From a virus: DNA of 46,666 bases. The position numbers and the translations under genes are program-made. Shown here piece by piece: positions 1-7,888 of this stretch. Each line of letters starts with the position of its first letter. Position 1 is the stretch's first letter. The notes under the pieces are model-generated. The model saw only the letters and a list, made by a program, of their open reading frames with translations. It ran no database searches and was not told where the DNA came from. Location: positions 1-46,666 of the IMG/VR virus record IMGVR_UViG_3300045539_000124. One strand, given 5' to 3'.

Positions 1-150
1 GTGAACTACTCCGACCCTAAAGGGTACGGAGCTTCGGGTTTCATCGACTCACCTAATGGCAACGCCTCACACCGTTTTTGTTTTATGTCCGACTTAGTCC
101 CTAATCCAGACAATATTATTAAACCTTGTTTTTTTATATTTATTGCAGCA
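1..150 (-). ncRNA. Candidate omega (guide) RNA region at tnpB 3' end
   Basis: The last part of tnpB and the DNA beyond its stop are much richer in G and C than the rest of the element and form a stable hairpin at 9-31 (CTCCG/CGGAG plus CCC/GGG, loop TTTA on the minus strand). In IS605 systems the omega RNA covers this region and its guide is the DNA just outside the element. The guide itself would lie left of this window. The extent given is approximate and inferred from family knowledge. Confidence 0.45.
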
Positions 151-1202
151 TTCAAATCTCTGTCATGCTTCACCCCACAACCAACACAAACCCACTCCCT
201 GTCTTTCAATGTTAAGTCTTGGTTGATATAATTACAACACGAACATGTTTTACTACTTGGAAAGAATCTACCAATCTTTACAACGGTTTTATCATTCCAA
301 CCTGCTTTGTATTCAAGCATATTGTAAAATGTACCTAACGCTACATCACTAAATGTTTGGGCTAATTTATGATTTTTCATCATATTTTTCACTGCTAAGT
401 CCTCTATACAAATCACATCGTGGTTTTTGACGATTTCTGTACTAACTTTATGTAAATAATCTCTTCTAATATTTTTTACTTTTTCATGTACTTTCGATAA
501 CTTATTTTTTTGTTTTTTATTACCAACACTACCTTTTTTCTTTTTAGATAACTGTCTTTGCTCGTATTTTAATTTTTTTAAATTAACTTTAAGTGTTTTT
601 TTATTCTCATAAACCTTTCCATCCGAAAGGATTGCCAAATCCTTTATACCTGTATCAATCCCAATCTCCGAATTTGTTTTATCAAATTCAATATAGTCAA
701 CCTCACATGTAATACTAACATAATATTTGTTTGTACTTGATTTGGATATTGTTGCAAACAATATCTTTCCATCAATTTCTCTATGAAGATTAATTTTTAT
801 TCCACCTTTAAATTTTGGTATAATTAATTTATTGTTTTCGACAATAATTGATTGAGGAATAGAAAAACTTTGTTCATTATATTTTGATTTAAACTTAGGA
901 AATTTAGCTTGTTTTTTAAAAAAATTATTGTAAGCTACATCTAAGTTTCTTAGAGATGATTGCAAACTTTGACTATTAATTTCTTTTAACCAACTTAAAT
1001 TTTCATCTTTTTTTAAATTTGTCAAATCATTTGCGTTATCATAATAACTTAAAGATGTTTTATTTTCAAGATAAGTTTCTTTTCTTTTGTTTAGATAATG
1101 GTTAAATACAAATCTAGTTGCCCCAAAATGTTTTGCCAACAAGATTTGTTGGTTTTTATTTGGTGATAGCAAGAATTTATATGATTTGTAAATTTGTTTC
1201 AT
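6..1202 (-). CDS. tnpB: TnpB RNA-guided nuclease of IS200/IS605 element
   Basis: This is a 398-residue TnpB (OrfB), the family of RNA-guided DNA nucleases ancestral to Cas12. All catalytic elements are visible: RuvC-I Asp183 in EIGIDTGIKDLA, RuvC-II Glu267 in CIEDLAVKNMM, a CxxC...CxxC zinc finger (Cys320, 323, 339, 342) and RuvC-III Asp in HDRDLNAAINI (347-349). The N-terminus is the usual OrfB helix-turn-helix region starting MKQIYKSYKF. The last 25 or so residues, rich in Pro, Glu and Gly, are read from GC-rich DNA that also forms the terminal hairpin, so coding sequence and element end overlap, as is common where the guide RNA is made. An ACTATTTA motif lies 17 bases upstream of the ATG. 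Confidence 0.93.
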   Translation of the reverse strand: MKQIYKSYKFLLSPNKNQQILLAKHFGATRFVFNHYLNKRKETYLENKTSLSYYDNANDLTNLKKDENLSWLKEINSQSLQSSLRNLDVAYNNFFKKQAKFPKFKSKYNEQSFSIPQSIIVENNKLIIPKFKGGIKINLHREIDGKILFATISKSSTNKYYVSITCEVDYIEFDKTNSEIGIDTGIKDLAILSDGKVYENKKTLKVNLKKLKYEQRQLSKKKKGSVGNKKQKNKLSKVHEKVKNIRRDYLHKVSTEIVKNHDVICIEDLAVKNMMKNHKLAQTFSDVALGTFYNMLEYKAGWNDKTVVKIGRFFPSSKTCSCCNYINQDLTLKDREWVCVGCGVKHDRDLNAAINIKKQGLIILSGLGTKSDIKQKRCEALPLGESMKPEAPYPLGSE

Positions 1203-1219
1203 GTATGTAAATGTACTAA

Positions 1220-1227
1220 TAAATAGT
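1220..1227 (-). promoter_or_regulatory. ACTATTTA promoter-like motif before tnpB
   Basis: The minus strand reads AACTATTTATTAG, ending 17 bases before the tnpB ATG. It matches the motif found before many phage genes in this window. It lies inside the insertion element. Confidence 0.4.
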
Positions 1228-1282
1228 TAAAAAACAAATAAAGTTTACAATTTTTTTAATATTTTTGTAAAAAATATTAAAA

Positions 1283-1684
1283 ATGGATAAATACCATAAA
1301 AAATCACACTGTAAGTATTTGATTAAGATACATTTAGTCTTTGTGACTAAATATAGAAAAAATATTATTAAAGGTAATTTTAGATGTGATTTGTTAAATA
1401 TATTATATAATATATCATTGGAGAAGGGGTTTATAATTGATGTGATGGAAAGTGATGTGAATCATGTTCACATTTTAGTTGACATACCACCACAAGTGTC
1501 GGTACAACAAGTTGTACACCAATTAAAACAATTATCAACATATATGTTATATCAAATACATAAAGAATATTTAAAAAAATATTATTGGAAAGAGAATACA
1601 TTATTTAGTGATGGATATTTTAGTTGTTCGACAGGTGATGCATCAAGTGAAATGGTAAGAAAATATATAGAAGAACAAGGGTAG
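1283..1684 (+). CDS. tnpA: TnpA, Y1 HUH transposase of IS200/IS605 element
   Basis: This 133-residue protein has the normal length and layout of IS200-type transposases, which move single-stranded DNA by nicking and rejoining at hairpin ends. The N-terminal KYLIKIHLVFVTKYRK and the HUH metal-binding motif in NHVHILVDIPP (about residues 61-71) are typical. The nucleophilic Tyr is in MVRKYIEEQG near the C-terminus. It is transcribed away from tnpB; the 80-base AT-rich gap between the two genes shows no Shine-Dalgarno sequence. The stop codon lies 10 bases before the terminal hairpin, as expected when the 3' end of tnpA abuts the left end of an IS605 element. Confidence 0.93.
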   Translation: MDKYHKKSHCKYLIKIHLVFVTKYRKNIIKGNFRCDLLNILYNISLEKGFIIDVMESDVNHVHILVDIPPQVSVQQVVHQLKQLSTYMLYQIHKEYLKKYYWKENTLFSDGYFSCSTGDASSEMVRKYIEEQG

Positions 1685-1693
1685 TGCTTACAT

Positions 1694-1716
1694 CCCCAAC
1701 CCTAAAGGGATAGGGG
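1694..1716. repeat. IS605 subterminal hairpin on tnpA side
   Basis: CCCC-AA-CCC-TAAA-GGG-ATA-GGGG folds into a bulged hairpin. It matches the hairpin at 9-31 in loop and core stem and lies just past tnpA, so it is the probable TnpA recognition structure. Confidence 0.7.
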
Positions 1717-4035
1717 TTTTACGCACAAAACCGATAAATCTTCTTTATTATTGATTAATAATTTTAAACATTCACTAATATCTTCATAAATATGTGGTAC
1801 ACAATCTAATTCTTTAATTTCATTTGCTGTACACCATTTATATTCACTGTGTTCTTTATTTATTTTAATATCATTAGGTGTTTTTGTAATTGCAACAAAT
1901 AATGCCACTTCACAATCACCATCATGTTTATTGTAACAATATTTAATGAAGTCTAAATCTAAATTAGTTTCTTCTTTGACCTCTCTAATAAAAGCATCTT
2001 TAAATTCTTCATCACCATCAACCTTTCCACCAACTAATGCCCATTTACCTGGAAACCATTTAGTATCTACACCACGTTTAACTAATAATATACTTTTTTC
2101 TGGATTTAAGATAACCCCACAAGAAGCTTTCTTAGTTGGTATATAGTTTTCAATTAATTCAATATGTTCTTTTAAAGCCATAGGATTGCGTGTTAAACCG
2201 ATAGTTGATTTATCGTGTGATTTTAAATGTGTATTATTTAATATTGTCATATTTTTTCTAATATCTTTACCAGTAGATATTGAATCTCTTTTCATCGCTA
2301 ATATTAGATTAATATAATTTTTTAATTTAATACCACCATGTAATTGGTATTCTTCTGATGTATTATTTCCTTTGAAATTATCAAAATAATTTTTTATTTT
2401 CTTTGCATACTCGTATGTTAATGAATATTCAGGTTTGTCATCAATAGCTGATACAATATGTTTTATTATTTCAGCTTTATCACCATATTGTTTTATTAAA
2501 TCATCCAAATGTTTTTGTATGTTTGGTGAAACTATTTTTAATATAGTACCTTTTAAATCTGAATTTTCTTCATTAAGTGTATTTTTTATTAATCTTTCTT
2601 GAATATATTTTACTAGTGTTTTAATATCTTTTACTGAATTAAATTCACCAATAAGTTTTCCATCAGCATATAATAAATATGTTTTTTTCTTGTCTCTTAT
2701 TAATCCTTCGGCTATTCTAAGGTTTACACCATTTATATCTGCTTGTGCAAGTGGATGTTCATAATTAAACATGTTTTGTCTAATATCATTACGTTTATTA
2801 AATATATTCTGACCAGGCACTACATCATTATAATTGCTTTCAATTTCTTTTTGTAAATCTTCAATTTCTTTTTTAGTAACCTTTCCTTCAATACCTAAAT
2901 AATTTAATATATTTGGTTTTAATGAATTAGATAATGCAGTATTATTTTCATTTAAAGTGTAATAATTATTTAATTTCATTTTATCTCCAAGTAAATTTTC
3001 TCTATTCATTCTAAGAATTAAATCTTTGACCCATTGTTTTTTAAATGAATCTTTTAAATTATTAAAAACAATATTTAAAGTTGGTGTTAAATTAAATAAA
3101 TCTCTTAAACTTAATTCGTTCCAATTTTCTTTATATTTATTATATACTTGTTTAATATTATGTATTTGTCCTTGTATTTCCATTTTTGTTGAATCTACTG
3201 GTACATTATTAATATCTCTTGTACCTAATTTTGATGCAATTTCAGTACGTTTATAAATATGTTGATTATTATTTGTATCATCAATCCAGTGTGCTAATTC
3301 ATGGTGTATTGAACCTTTTATTCTTTCTTCTGTAAATTCCATTTTAAAAGAATTATATTGATTACCACCTTTTAAACTATCTAACGCATCATTATAATCA
3401 CCATTAAATTCATTTAATACATAATTAATAGCATTACGATTAGCAGATAAAAAAATAGTTTTTGTACTAGGTCTATAAGCGTTACCAAGTCTATTGTTAA
3501 TAATTAATTCACATATATTTGTTTCATTTGCTTTAATAGAATCTTCTGAATTAAGTATATTAGTATTATCACCTTGATATTCTTCAAACATCTCTTTTCT
3601 AATAATACCTGTTTTATTTAACTCATCTATATCAGTTTTAAAATATTTATTATATAATAAATCAACATCGCTGTCAACATTTGTTAATTTTTCAGTTAAT
3701 AAAGATTCATTTAAATTGTTATTAACTACCCAAAACCATTCAAAACCATTTGTACCACTGGTTTTAATAAAATAAATATTATTAGTTTTGAAAAAATTAT
3801 ATGTATCACTTAAATTATTTAAAAAATCATCAAAACTTTCATCTGAATCTAAAATTTCATGTGGATTTACATTTAATAAAAAATCTTTTTTACTAATTTC
3901 ACTCGAATTTTTTAATGTATCTTCCCACCATTTTTCAGTATCAATATTTTTAAAAAAATCTATATTATTTTTATTGAACCTACAACTTCTAATGTTATCA
4001 CATTGACCTATGTATTTACTATCTTCATTTAACAT
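1702..4035 (-). CDS. HExxH metallopeptidase-like protein with C-terminal Nudix hydrolase domain
   Basis: The 777-residue protein has two recognisable parts. Around residues 243-247 HHELAHWIDD fits a zinc-peptidase HExxH motif. Residues about 645-770 form a Nudix hydrolase domain with a near-perfect Nudix box (GKVDGDEE...REVKEETNL; the usual Gly before the final hydrophobic is Asn). Nudix enzymes cleave nucleoside diphosphate-linked compounds. The middle is Asn/Lys-rich and unrecognised. The final eight or so residues and the stop codon come from the IS605 end, so the original C-terminus was replaced, but the Nudix fold looks essentially complete. An ACTATTTA motif lies 17 bases before the ATG. 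The combination of domains has no function I can name; a virion-carried or early effector is possible. Confidence 0.72.
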   Translation of the reverse strand: MLNEDSKYIGQCDNIRSCRFNKNNIDFFKNIDTEKWWEDTLKNSSEISKKDFLLNVNPHEILDSDESFDDFLNNLSDTYNFFKTNNIYFIKTSGTNGFEWFWVVNNNLNESLLTEKLTNVDSDVDLLYNKYFKTDIDELNKTGIIRKEMFEEYQGDNTNILNSEDSIKANETNICELIINNRLGNAYRPSTKTIFLSANRNAINYVLNEFNGDYNDALDSLKGGNQYNSFKMEFTEERIKGSIHHELAHWIDDTNNNQHIYKRTEIASKLGTRDINNVPVDSTKMEIQGQIHNIKQVYNKYKENWNELSLRDLFNLTPTLNIVFNNLKDSFKKQWVKDLILRMNRENLLGDKMKLNNYYTLNENNTALSNSLKPNILNYLGIEGKVTKKEIEDLQKEIESNYNDVVPGQNIFNKRNDIRQNMFNYEHPLAQADINGVNLRIAEGLIRDKKKTYLLYADGKLIGEFNSVKDIKTLVKYIQERLIKNTLNEENSDLKGTILKIVSPNIQKHLDDLIKQYGDKAEIIKHIVSAIDDKPEYSLTYEYAKKIKNYFDNFKGNNTSEEYQLHGGIKLKNYINLILAMKRDSISTGKDIRKNMTILNNTHLKSHDKSTIGLTRNPMALKEHIELIENYIPTKKASCGVILNPEKSILLVKRGVDTKWFPGKWALVGGKVDGDEEFKDAFIREVKEETNLDLDFIKYCYNKHDGDCEVALFVAITKTPNDIKINKEHSEYKWCTANEIKELDCVPHIYEDISECLKLLINNKEDLSVLCVKPLSL

Positions 4036-4052
4036 ATTATTAAACTTTATTA

Positions 4053-4060
4053 TAAATAGT
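4053..4060 (-). promoter_or_regulatory. ACTATTTA promoter-like motif before Nudix gene
   Basis: The minus strand reads ACTATTTATAATAAAG. The motif ends 17 bases before the ATG of the 777-residue gene. Confidence 0.5.
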
Positions 4061-4133
4061 AAAGAAATTAATTGGTTGTTTTAATATTTAATAAATCTAA
4101 AAATTATCGATAAAATATATCACTTTATTGGTT

Positions 4134-4233
4134 TTATTTATTTATATCTGGAAATGTTTTTATAATACAATCCAATAACTTACCAAATGTTGAATTTATT
4201 TTCCCATCCCATTCTGGTATATATTCATATTTT
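4134..4233 (-). pseudogene. Possible C-terminal remnant of an unidentified gene
   Basis: An open minus-strand frame of about 31 codons ends at a TAA at 4134-4136. It begins YEYIPEWDGK and ends IIKTFPDINK, a composition that looks coding. It has no suitable start codon and begins in a run of A just after the disrupted endonuclease gene. It may be what is left of a gene displaced by that endonuclease. The evidence is only the open frame and its residue content. Confidence 0.25.
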
Positions 4234-4247
4234 TTTTTTATTTTAAT

Positions 4248-5498
4248 TTATAATCCTATTTTATAAACAAATACACCACAATCATGTATTGTATTTTCTG
4301 AATAAGATATATCGTATTCGTGAAATCGTTTATCACCTTTATAATAACTAATTCTTGGTTCTTCTTCTGAATGAAGAATAAAACCTAAGTTTTCAAAATC
4401 TTTTAAATGTTTTTTACCAAACCAACGTTTATCAAATTTAATTGTAAGGTTATTTGAATTATATTCTTTAATATAATCATTAAAAATAGTAATATTTAAA
4501 TTTTTTAAATTATATTTATCTTCAATGTGAAAATTTTCTATAACATTATTACTATTAATTGATATATAACCAATTTGTGTATTATTTTCTTTTGTAAAAA
4601 TACCGTAATTAATATTATTTGTTTCATCAAAATATTTCACAACCCCATAACTAATATAAAATTGATTTTGTTTTATATCAGAGTCTATTTTTGTTATGTA
4701 ACAATTATTAAAATTAATATCAATTGTATTTCTTTTGATGATTTCGATATGTTTGTCATTTAATATATTTTCCTTTAAAAATAATAAATCATCATAATTA
4801 ATATAATTTTCATTACCAACAAGTTTTAATATTTTATTTATAATTATTAATGTATTATTTTGAAATTCATCTTCAAAAACTTGTATTAAGTGATAATCTT
4901 TTTGCTTTGCTAAATTAGTTTTATTAATATGATAATTTTTACCTTTTTTATCTGTACTATGATAATATACACCATTATATTCGATACCACTTTTGTAATC
5001 ACTAAGTAATATATCTATTTCATGCCCAGTGCCTAGTAAAATTCTATTACCTTTATCAGGTACATTATTTAAATATTTTTTTAATATATTTCTTAATAAT
5101 CTTTCACCAGTAGATGTATTATAAGTATCATGTATTTCAATATTATTGTCATATAAAATTTTATAAATACTAAATGCTGATACATCAAATTCATCTTTTA
5201 ATTCAACAACAAATTTATTTTTATTACTATAATTAGTACATATATATTTTATTTCTTCTTCTGTGAAATCAATAATATTTTTATCTTTAATTTCAACACT
5301 ATTTTCATTTAAAAGGCGATATATAGTATCCGTTGAACAATTATAATCAATAGATAATTCTTTAACACTTTTATTTCTTTTAATATAATTATTAGTTATT
5401 TCTTTAATATCTTCATCTGAAAATACTATATGTCTACAATCTTTTATCTCAATATTATTTTCAACTAATAATCTATTAATAATATTTGATGAAGTATA
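4248..5498 (-). pseudogene. C-terminal part of Vsr-like homing endonuclease split by IS607 element
   Basis: The frame is open from the IS607 junction to the stop at 4248 (416 codons) and has no in-frame ATG near its beginning. It starts inside a helix-turn-helix repeat (YTSSNIINRLL), continues with further repeats such as KSVKELSIDYNCSTDTIYRL, then a nuclease core with GHEIDILLSDY, GIEYNGVYYHS and HLIQVFEDEF. The C-terminal region is GNAT-like and ends DCGVFVYKIGL. The intact 879-residue endonuclease at 42568-45207 matches it throughout (GQEIDILSEKH, AIEYNGLYYHS, HIFEDEY, DCGLFRYKLSL). Joining it directly to 7889-8305 restores one 555-residue frame. No other stop or frameshift was found, so the disruption is probably recent. 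Confidence 0.85.
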
Positions 5499-5561
5499 AT
5501 CTAACTTTATACAAATATAAGAAAAATAATGTAATTACAATGTAATTTTTCTTTTATTTTT

Positions 5562-5569
5562 ACTATTTA
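5562..5569 (+). promoter_or_regulatory. ACTATTTA promoter-like motif before IS607 tnpA
   Basis: The motif TACTATTTAAT ends 15 bases before the tnpA ATG. It lies inside the element. Confidence 0.4.
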
Positions 5570-5584
5570 ATATAAAGAATTAAT

Positions 5585-6157
5585 ATGAAATATAAAATAT
5601 CTCAATATGCTAAACTTAATCACGTAACAATCAGGACTATATGGAATTGGATTGCGGATGGACGTTTGACAATTGAAAAAACTAAAACTAATAGAACTTT
5701 AATTATTGAAGATAATAATCCAATCAAACAACGTGTTGTTGTTTATGCAAGAGTATCTTCTTCGGAAAATAAATCAAATCTTGAATCTCAAAAACAACGT
5801 CTATTAGATTTTGCTTCGGCAAAAGGTTATATTGTAGAGGATGTTATAACCGAAATCGGTTCTGGTCTTAATGACCAACGACCTAAATTAGAAAAAATTC
5901 TCGTAGATAGGTCAATAACACATATAATTGTGGAACATAAAGATAGACTTGCTAGGTTTGGATTAAACTATATACAAAAACTACTTGAACTTGATAATCG
6001 TAAAATTGAAATCATCAACAACGTTGATGATAATAAACAAGATGACCTTATGCAAGATTTTGTTTCAATTATTACTTCTTTCTGTGCAAGACTGTATGGT
6101 CAACGTAGAACAAAAAGAAATACTGAAAAATTAATAACGCAACTAAACCAAGAATAA
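5585..6157 (+). CDS. tnpA: IS607-family serine recombinase (TnpA)
   Basis: This 190-residue protein is a typical IS607 OrfA. Residues 1-40 form a MerR-like helix-turn-helix (KISQYAKLNHVTIRTIWNWI). The rest is a serine resolvase catalytic domain with the nucleophile motif VVYARVSSSENKSNLESQ (about 51-68) and the arginine motif EHKDRLARFG (about 119-128). It would catalyse integration and excision through a covalent serine-DNA intermediate, with little target specificity and no target duplication. The length is normal (about 190-220 residues). tnpB follows after 21 bases, so the two are probably co-transcribed from the ACTATTTA motif upstream. Confidence 0.94.
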   Translation: MKYKISQYAKLNHVTIRTIWNWIADGRLTIEKTKTNRTLIIEDNNPIKQRVVVYARVSSSENKSNLESQKQRLLDFASAKGYIVEDVITEIGSGLNDQRPKLEKILVDRSITHIIVEHKDRLARFGLNYIQKLLELDNRKIEIINNVDDNKQDDLMQDFVSIITSFCARLYGQRRTKRNTEKLITQLNQE

Positions 6158-6178
6158 TAATTAACTTAGATTTACCTA

Positions 6179-7822
6179 ATGATAATAGATTCTCAATTCT
6201 CAAAAGACTTCCACTCTTTTAACTTAAATAACGTTAAATACGATGCTATGCACCGTAAAGCAACGCTTTTAAGAGAATTTAGAAATAATTTATCAACCAA
6301 AATTAACCAAAACCTTTTCTTTTATTTACAATCACAAACGTTTGACGTAGTCAAACTTCTTAATACTCAAATTGACCACCTTACTGGTCAAGATATACAA
6401 CACGCTATCGCAAACGTTCACACAACTTATATTAATAAATTTGAAAGTGTTTTAAAAAAATTAACGTTTAAAATACAAACAACAAATAAAATTAATGTAA
6501 CCAAATATAAGGTTAAAACAAAAAATAATGTTGCTGGTGATATTAAAAGTTTTTCAATAACTTTAAAATCAACACCTTTATCAAAAATTTTACTTTATAT
6601 ATCAAAATTTGATTCAATAAATCAATGTCTTGATTTTATTCAAAATAAATTAAATGAAAAAGATTTAGATGAAAATAAATTATTATTCTATGTAAAAATC
6701 CTTGAAACAACAATAAAATTTGGTGAAAATAGGTTATTTGATTTACTTAATAATAAACGTTTACGTTTAATTAAAAATTATAATAATGAACCAATAATTT
6801 TTAAAGAGTTAACATATAGTTCATTAAGTAGGTTAACAACAGATTTTGTTGGTGAAAATGTTAATAAAAAATCAATAATTAATTGTTTTTTAAATATTGG
6901 TGGTATTGAAAGTATTGATGGAAAAGAAAACAAGGTTGTAGTTCCATGTAATTTTTCAAAGAAATATCATGGTAGTCCAAGTGATTATAATAAAAATAAT
7001 GTTGGTCAAAAATGCGTAAGTTATACTGTTTGTTTTTTAGAAGATAAACAAATAAGAGTTATTTTATCAAAACCTGGTAAACGTTTAATAAATGTAGGTG
7101 GAACAGATTATTTAGGGGTTGACGTTAACGTCAAACATAATATGTTTGCTTTGCCAGATGGAAAAACATTTGATTATGATAGAAATATAATAAATAAGTT
7201 TGTTAACTTACTTAAACACGTTGACCGTGTAAAAGAACATAAAAACAAACTTGGTTTATCCAAGAAACAAGTTAATGTTGTTGGAAGACAATATAATAAA
7301 CATCTTAAAAGTTATAGATTAAAGATTCGTGGTATGTTACAAAGTTCATGTAGTGAACTTGTAAAATATACTAAACAAATTGGTAAAAACCATTTGGTTT
7401 TGGAGGACTTAAAGTTAAGTTCGAAGATGTTTAGTAAGTCGGATGAATTTGATGAATTTAATTACGCTAGGTTGTTTAGGTTGTTAAATTTAGTTGACAT
7501 AAAAAATATTGTAAAGGGAATTGCGTATAAGCAAGGTGTGTCGGTTAGTTTTGTCCACCCACATTATACTAGTCAACAATGTGATTGTTGTGGTCACATT
7601 AGTAGGGAAAATAGAGTTTTACAAGAGGAATTTAAATGTATTGAATGTGGAAACGGCATGAATGCCGATACACATGCAGCAATTAATATAGAAAACAGAT
7701 GCTCGATAGATGTTCTACGAGATAGTCTTTTAACTAAAAATAAGTTGGGAGAATATGTTCCGAAGGTTTTGTCGAAGGACAGAATAAAGGAAACGTTGTT
7801 AGAGTGTAGTTACAGGTCTTAG
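6179..7822 (+). CDS. tnpB: TnpB-like RNA-guided nuclease, long form (547 residues)
   Basis: The C-terminal half is clearly TnpB: RuvC-I Asp315 in LGVDVNVKHN, RuvC-II Glu409 in LVLEDLKLSSKMF, a zinc finger (Cys468, 471, 487, 490) and RuvC-III Asp497 in MNADTHAAINI. The protein is about 140 residues longer than common TnpB proteins (about 370-410), and the extra length is in the first 300 residues, which I do not recognise. All catalytic residues are present. The last third of the gene has noticeably more G and C than the first two thirds, consistent with a structured guide RNA overlapping the 3' end. It follows tnpA in the same element. The partner RNA would be transcribed from 7700-7888. Confidence 0.88.
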   Translation: MIIDSQFSKDFHSFNLNNVKYDAMHRKATLLREFRNNLSTKINQNLFFYLQSQTFDVVKLLNTQIDHLTGQDIQHAIANVHTTYINKFESVLKKLTFKIQTTNKINVTKYKVKTKNNVAGDIKSFSITLKSTPLSKILLYISKFDSINQCLDFIQNKLNEKDLDENKLLFYVKILETTIKFGENRLFDLLNNKRLRLIKNYNNEPIIFKELTYSSLSRLTTDFVGENVNKKSIINCFLNIGGIESIDGKENKVVVPCNFSKKYHGSPSDYNKNNVGQKCVSYTVCFLEDKQIRVILSKPGKRLINVGGTDYLGVDVNVKHNMFALPDGKTFDYDRNIINKFVNLLKHVDRVKEHKNKLGLSKKQVNVVGRQYNKHLKSYRLKIRGMLQSSCSELVKYTKQIGKNHLVLEDLKLSSKMFSKSDEFDEFNYARLFRLLNLVDIKNIVKGIAYKQGVSVSFVHPHYTSQQCDCCGHISRENRVLQEEFKCIECGNGMNADTHAAINIENRCSIDVLRDSLLTKNKLGEYVPKVLSKDRIKETLLECSYRS

Positions 7823-7888
7823 GATTGTGAGTAATGCGTAGCTTGTCTGCGTGGGTAATTTCATTAAATTACATTACTTTCTGTAACT
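7700..7888 (+). ncRNA. Candidate omega (guide) RNA of IS607 element
   Basis: The tnpB 3' end and the following 66 non-coding bases are GC-richer than their surroundings. They contain hairpins CGTAG/CTGCG (about 7838-7852) and GTAATTT/AAATTAC (7855-7872). By analogy with known TnpB systems the RNA would run to the element end and take its guide from the flank starting at 7889 (ATTATATATTTTAGCA), which is the interrupted endonuclease gene. The 5' limit is arbitrary. Confidence 0.45.

Larger units (their letters stand above)
1..1735. mobile_element. IS200/IS605-family insertion sequence, left end beyond window
   Basis: The element has a Y1 HUH transposase gene (1283-1684, plus) and a divergent tnpB (6-1202, minus), the IS605 arrangement. 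Hairpins with the same TTTA loop and CCC/GGG core sit at both ends: 9-31 on the tnpB side and 1694-1716 on the tnpA side. Such subterminal imperfect palindromes are what Y1 transposases recognise. The right boundary is estimated at about 1720-1735, where the neighbouring Nudix gene loses its own sequence. The other boundary lies left of position 1. No inverted repeats or target duplication are expected in this family. Both genes appear intact, so the copy could be active. Confidence 0.88.
5499..7888 (+). mobile_element. IS607-type insertion element within an endonuclease gene
   Basis: The element is about 2390 bases long and carries a serine-recombinase tnpA and a downstream tnpB on the plus strand. 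Its ends were placed by joining the two halves of the interrupted gene: codon TAT at 5496-5498 and codon AAT at 7889-7891 become neighbours in one open frame. There is a 2-base AT uncertainty at the junction and no target duplication, both normal for IS607. The right end has a hairpin GTAATTT/AAATTAC at 7855-7872 and a second at about 7838-7852. The left end (5499-5561) is AT-rich and contains no gene. Confidence 0.85.

Noticed and set aside
4248-4640. Separate 130-residue gene starting with GTG at 4640
   Set aside because: The reading frame is open far upstream, up to the IS607 junction, and matches the paralogous endonuclease along its whole length. This piece is only its C-terminal part.
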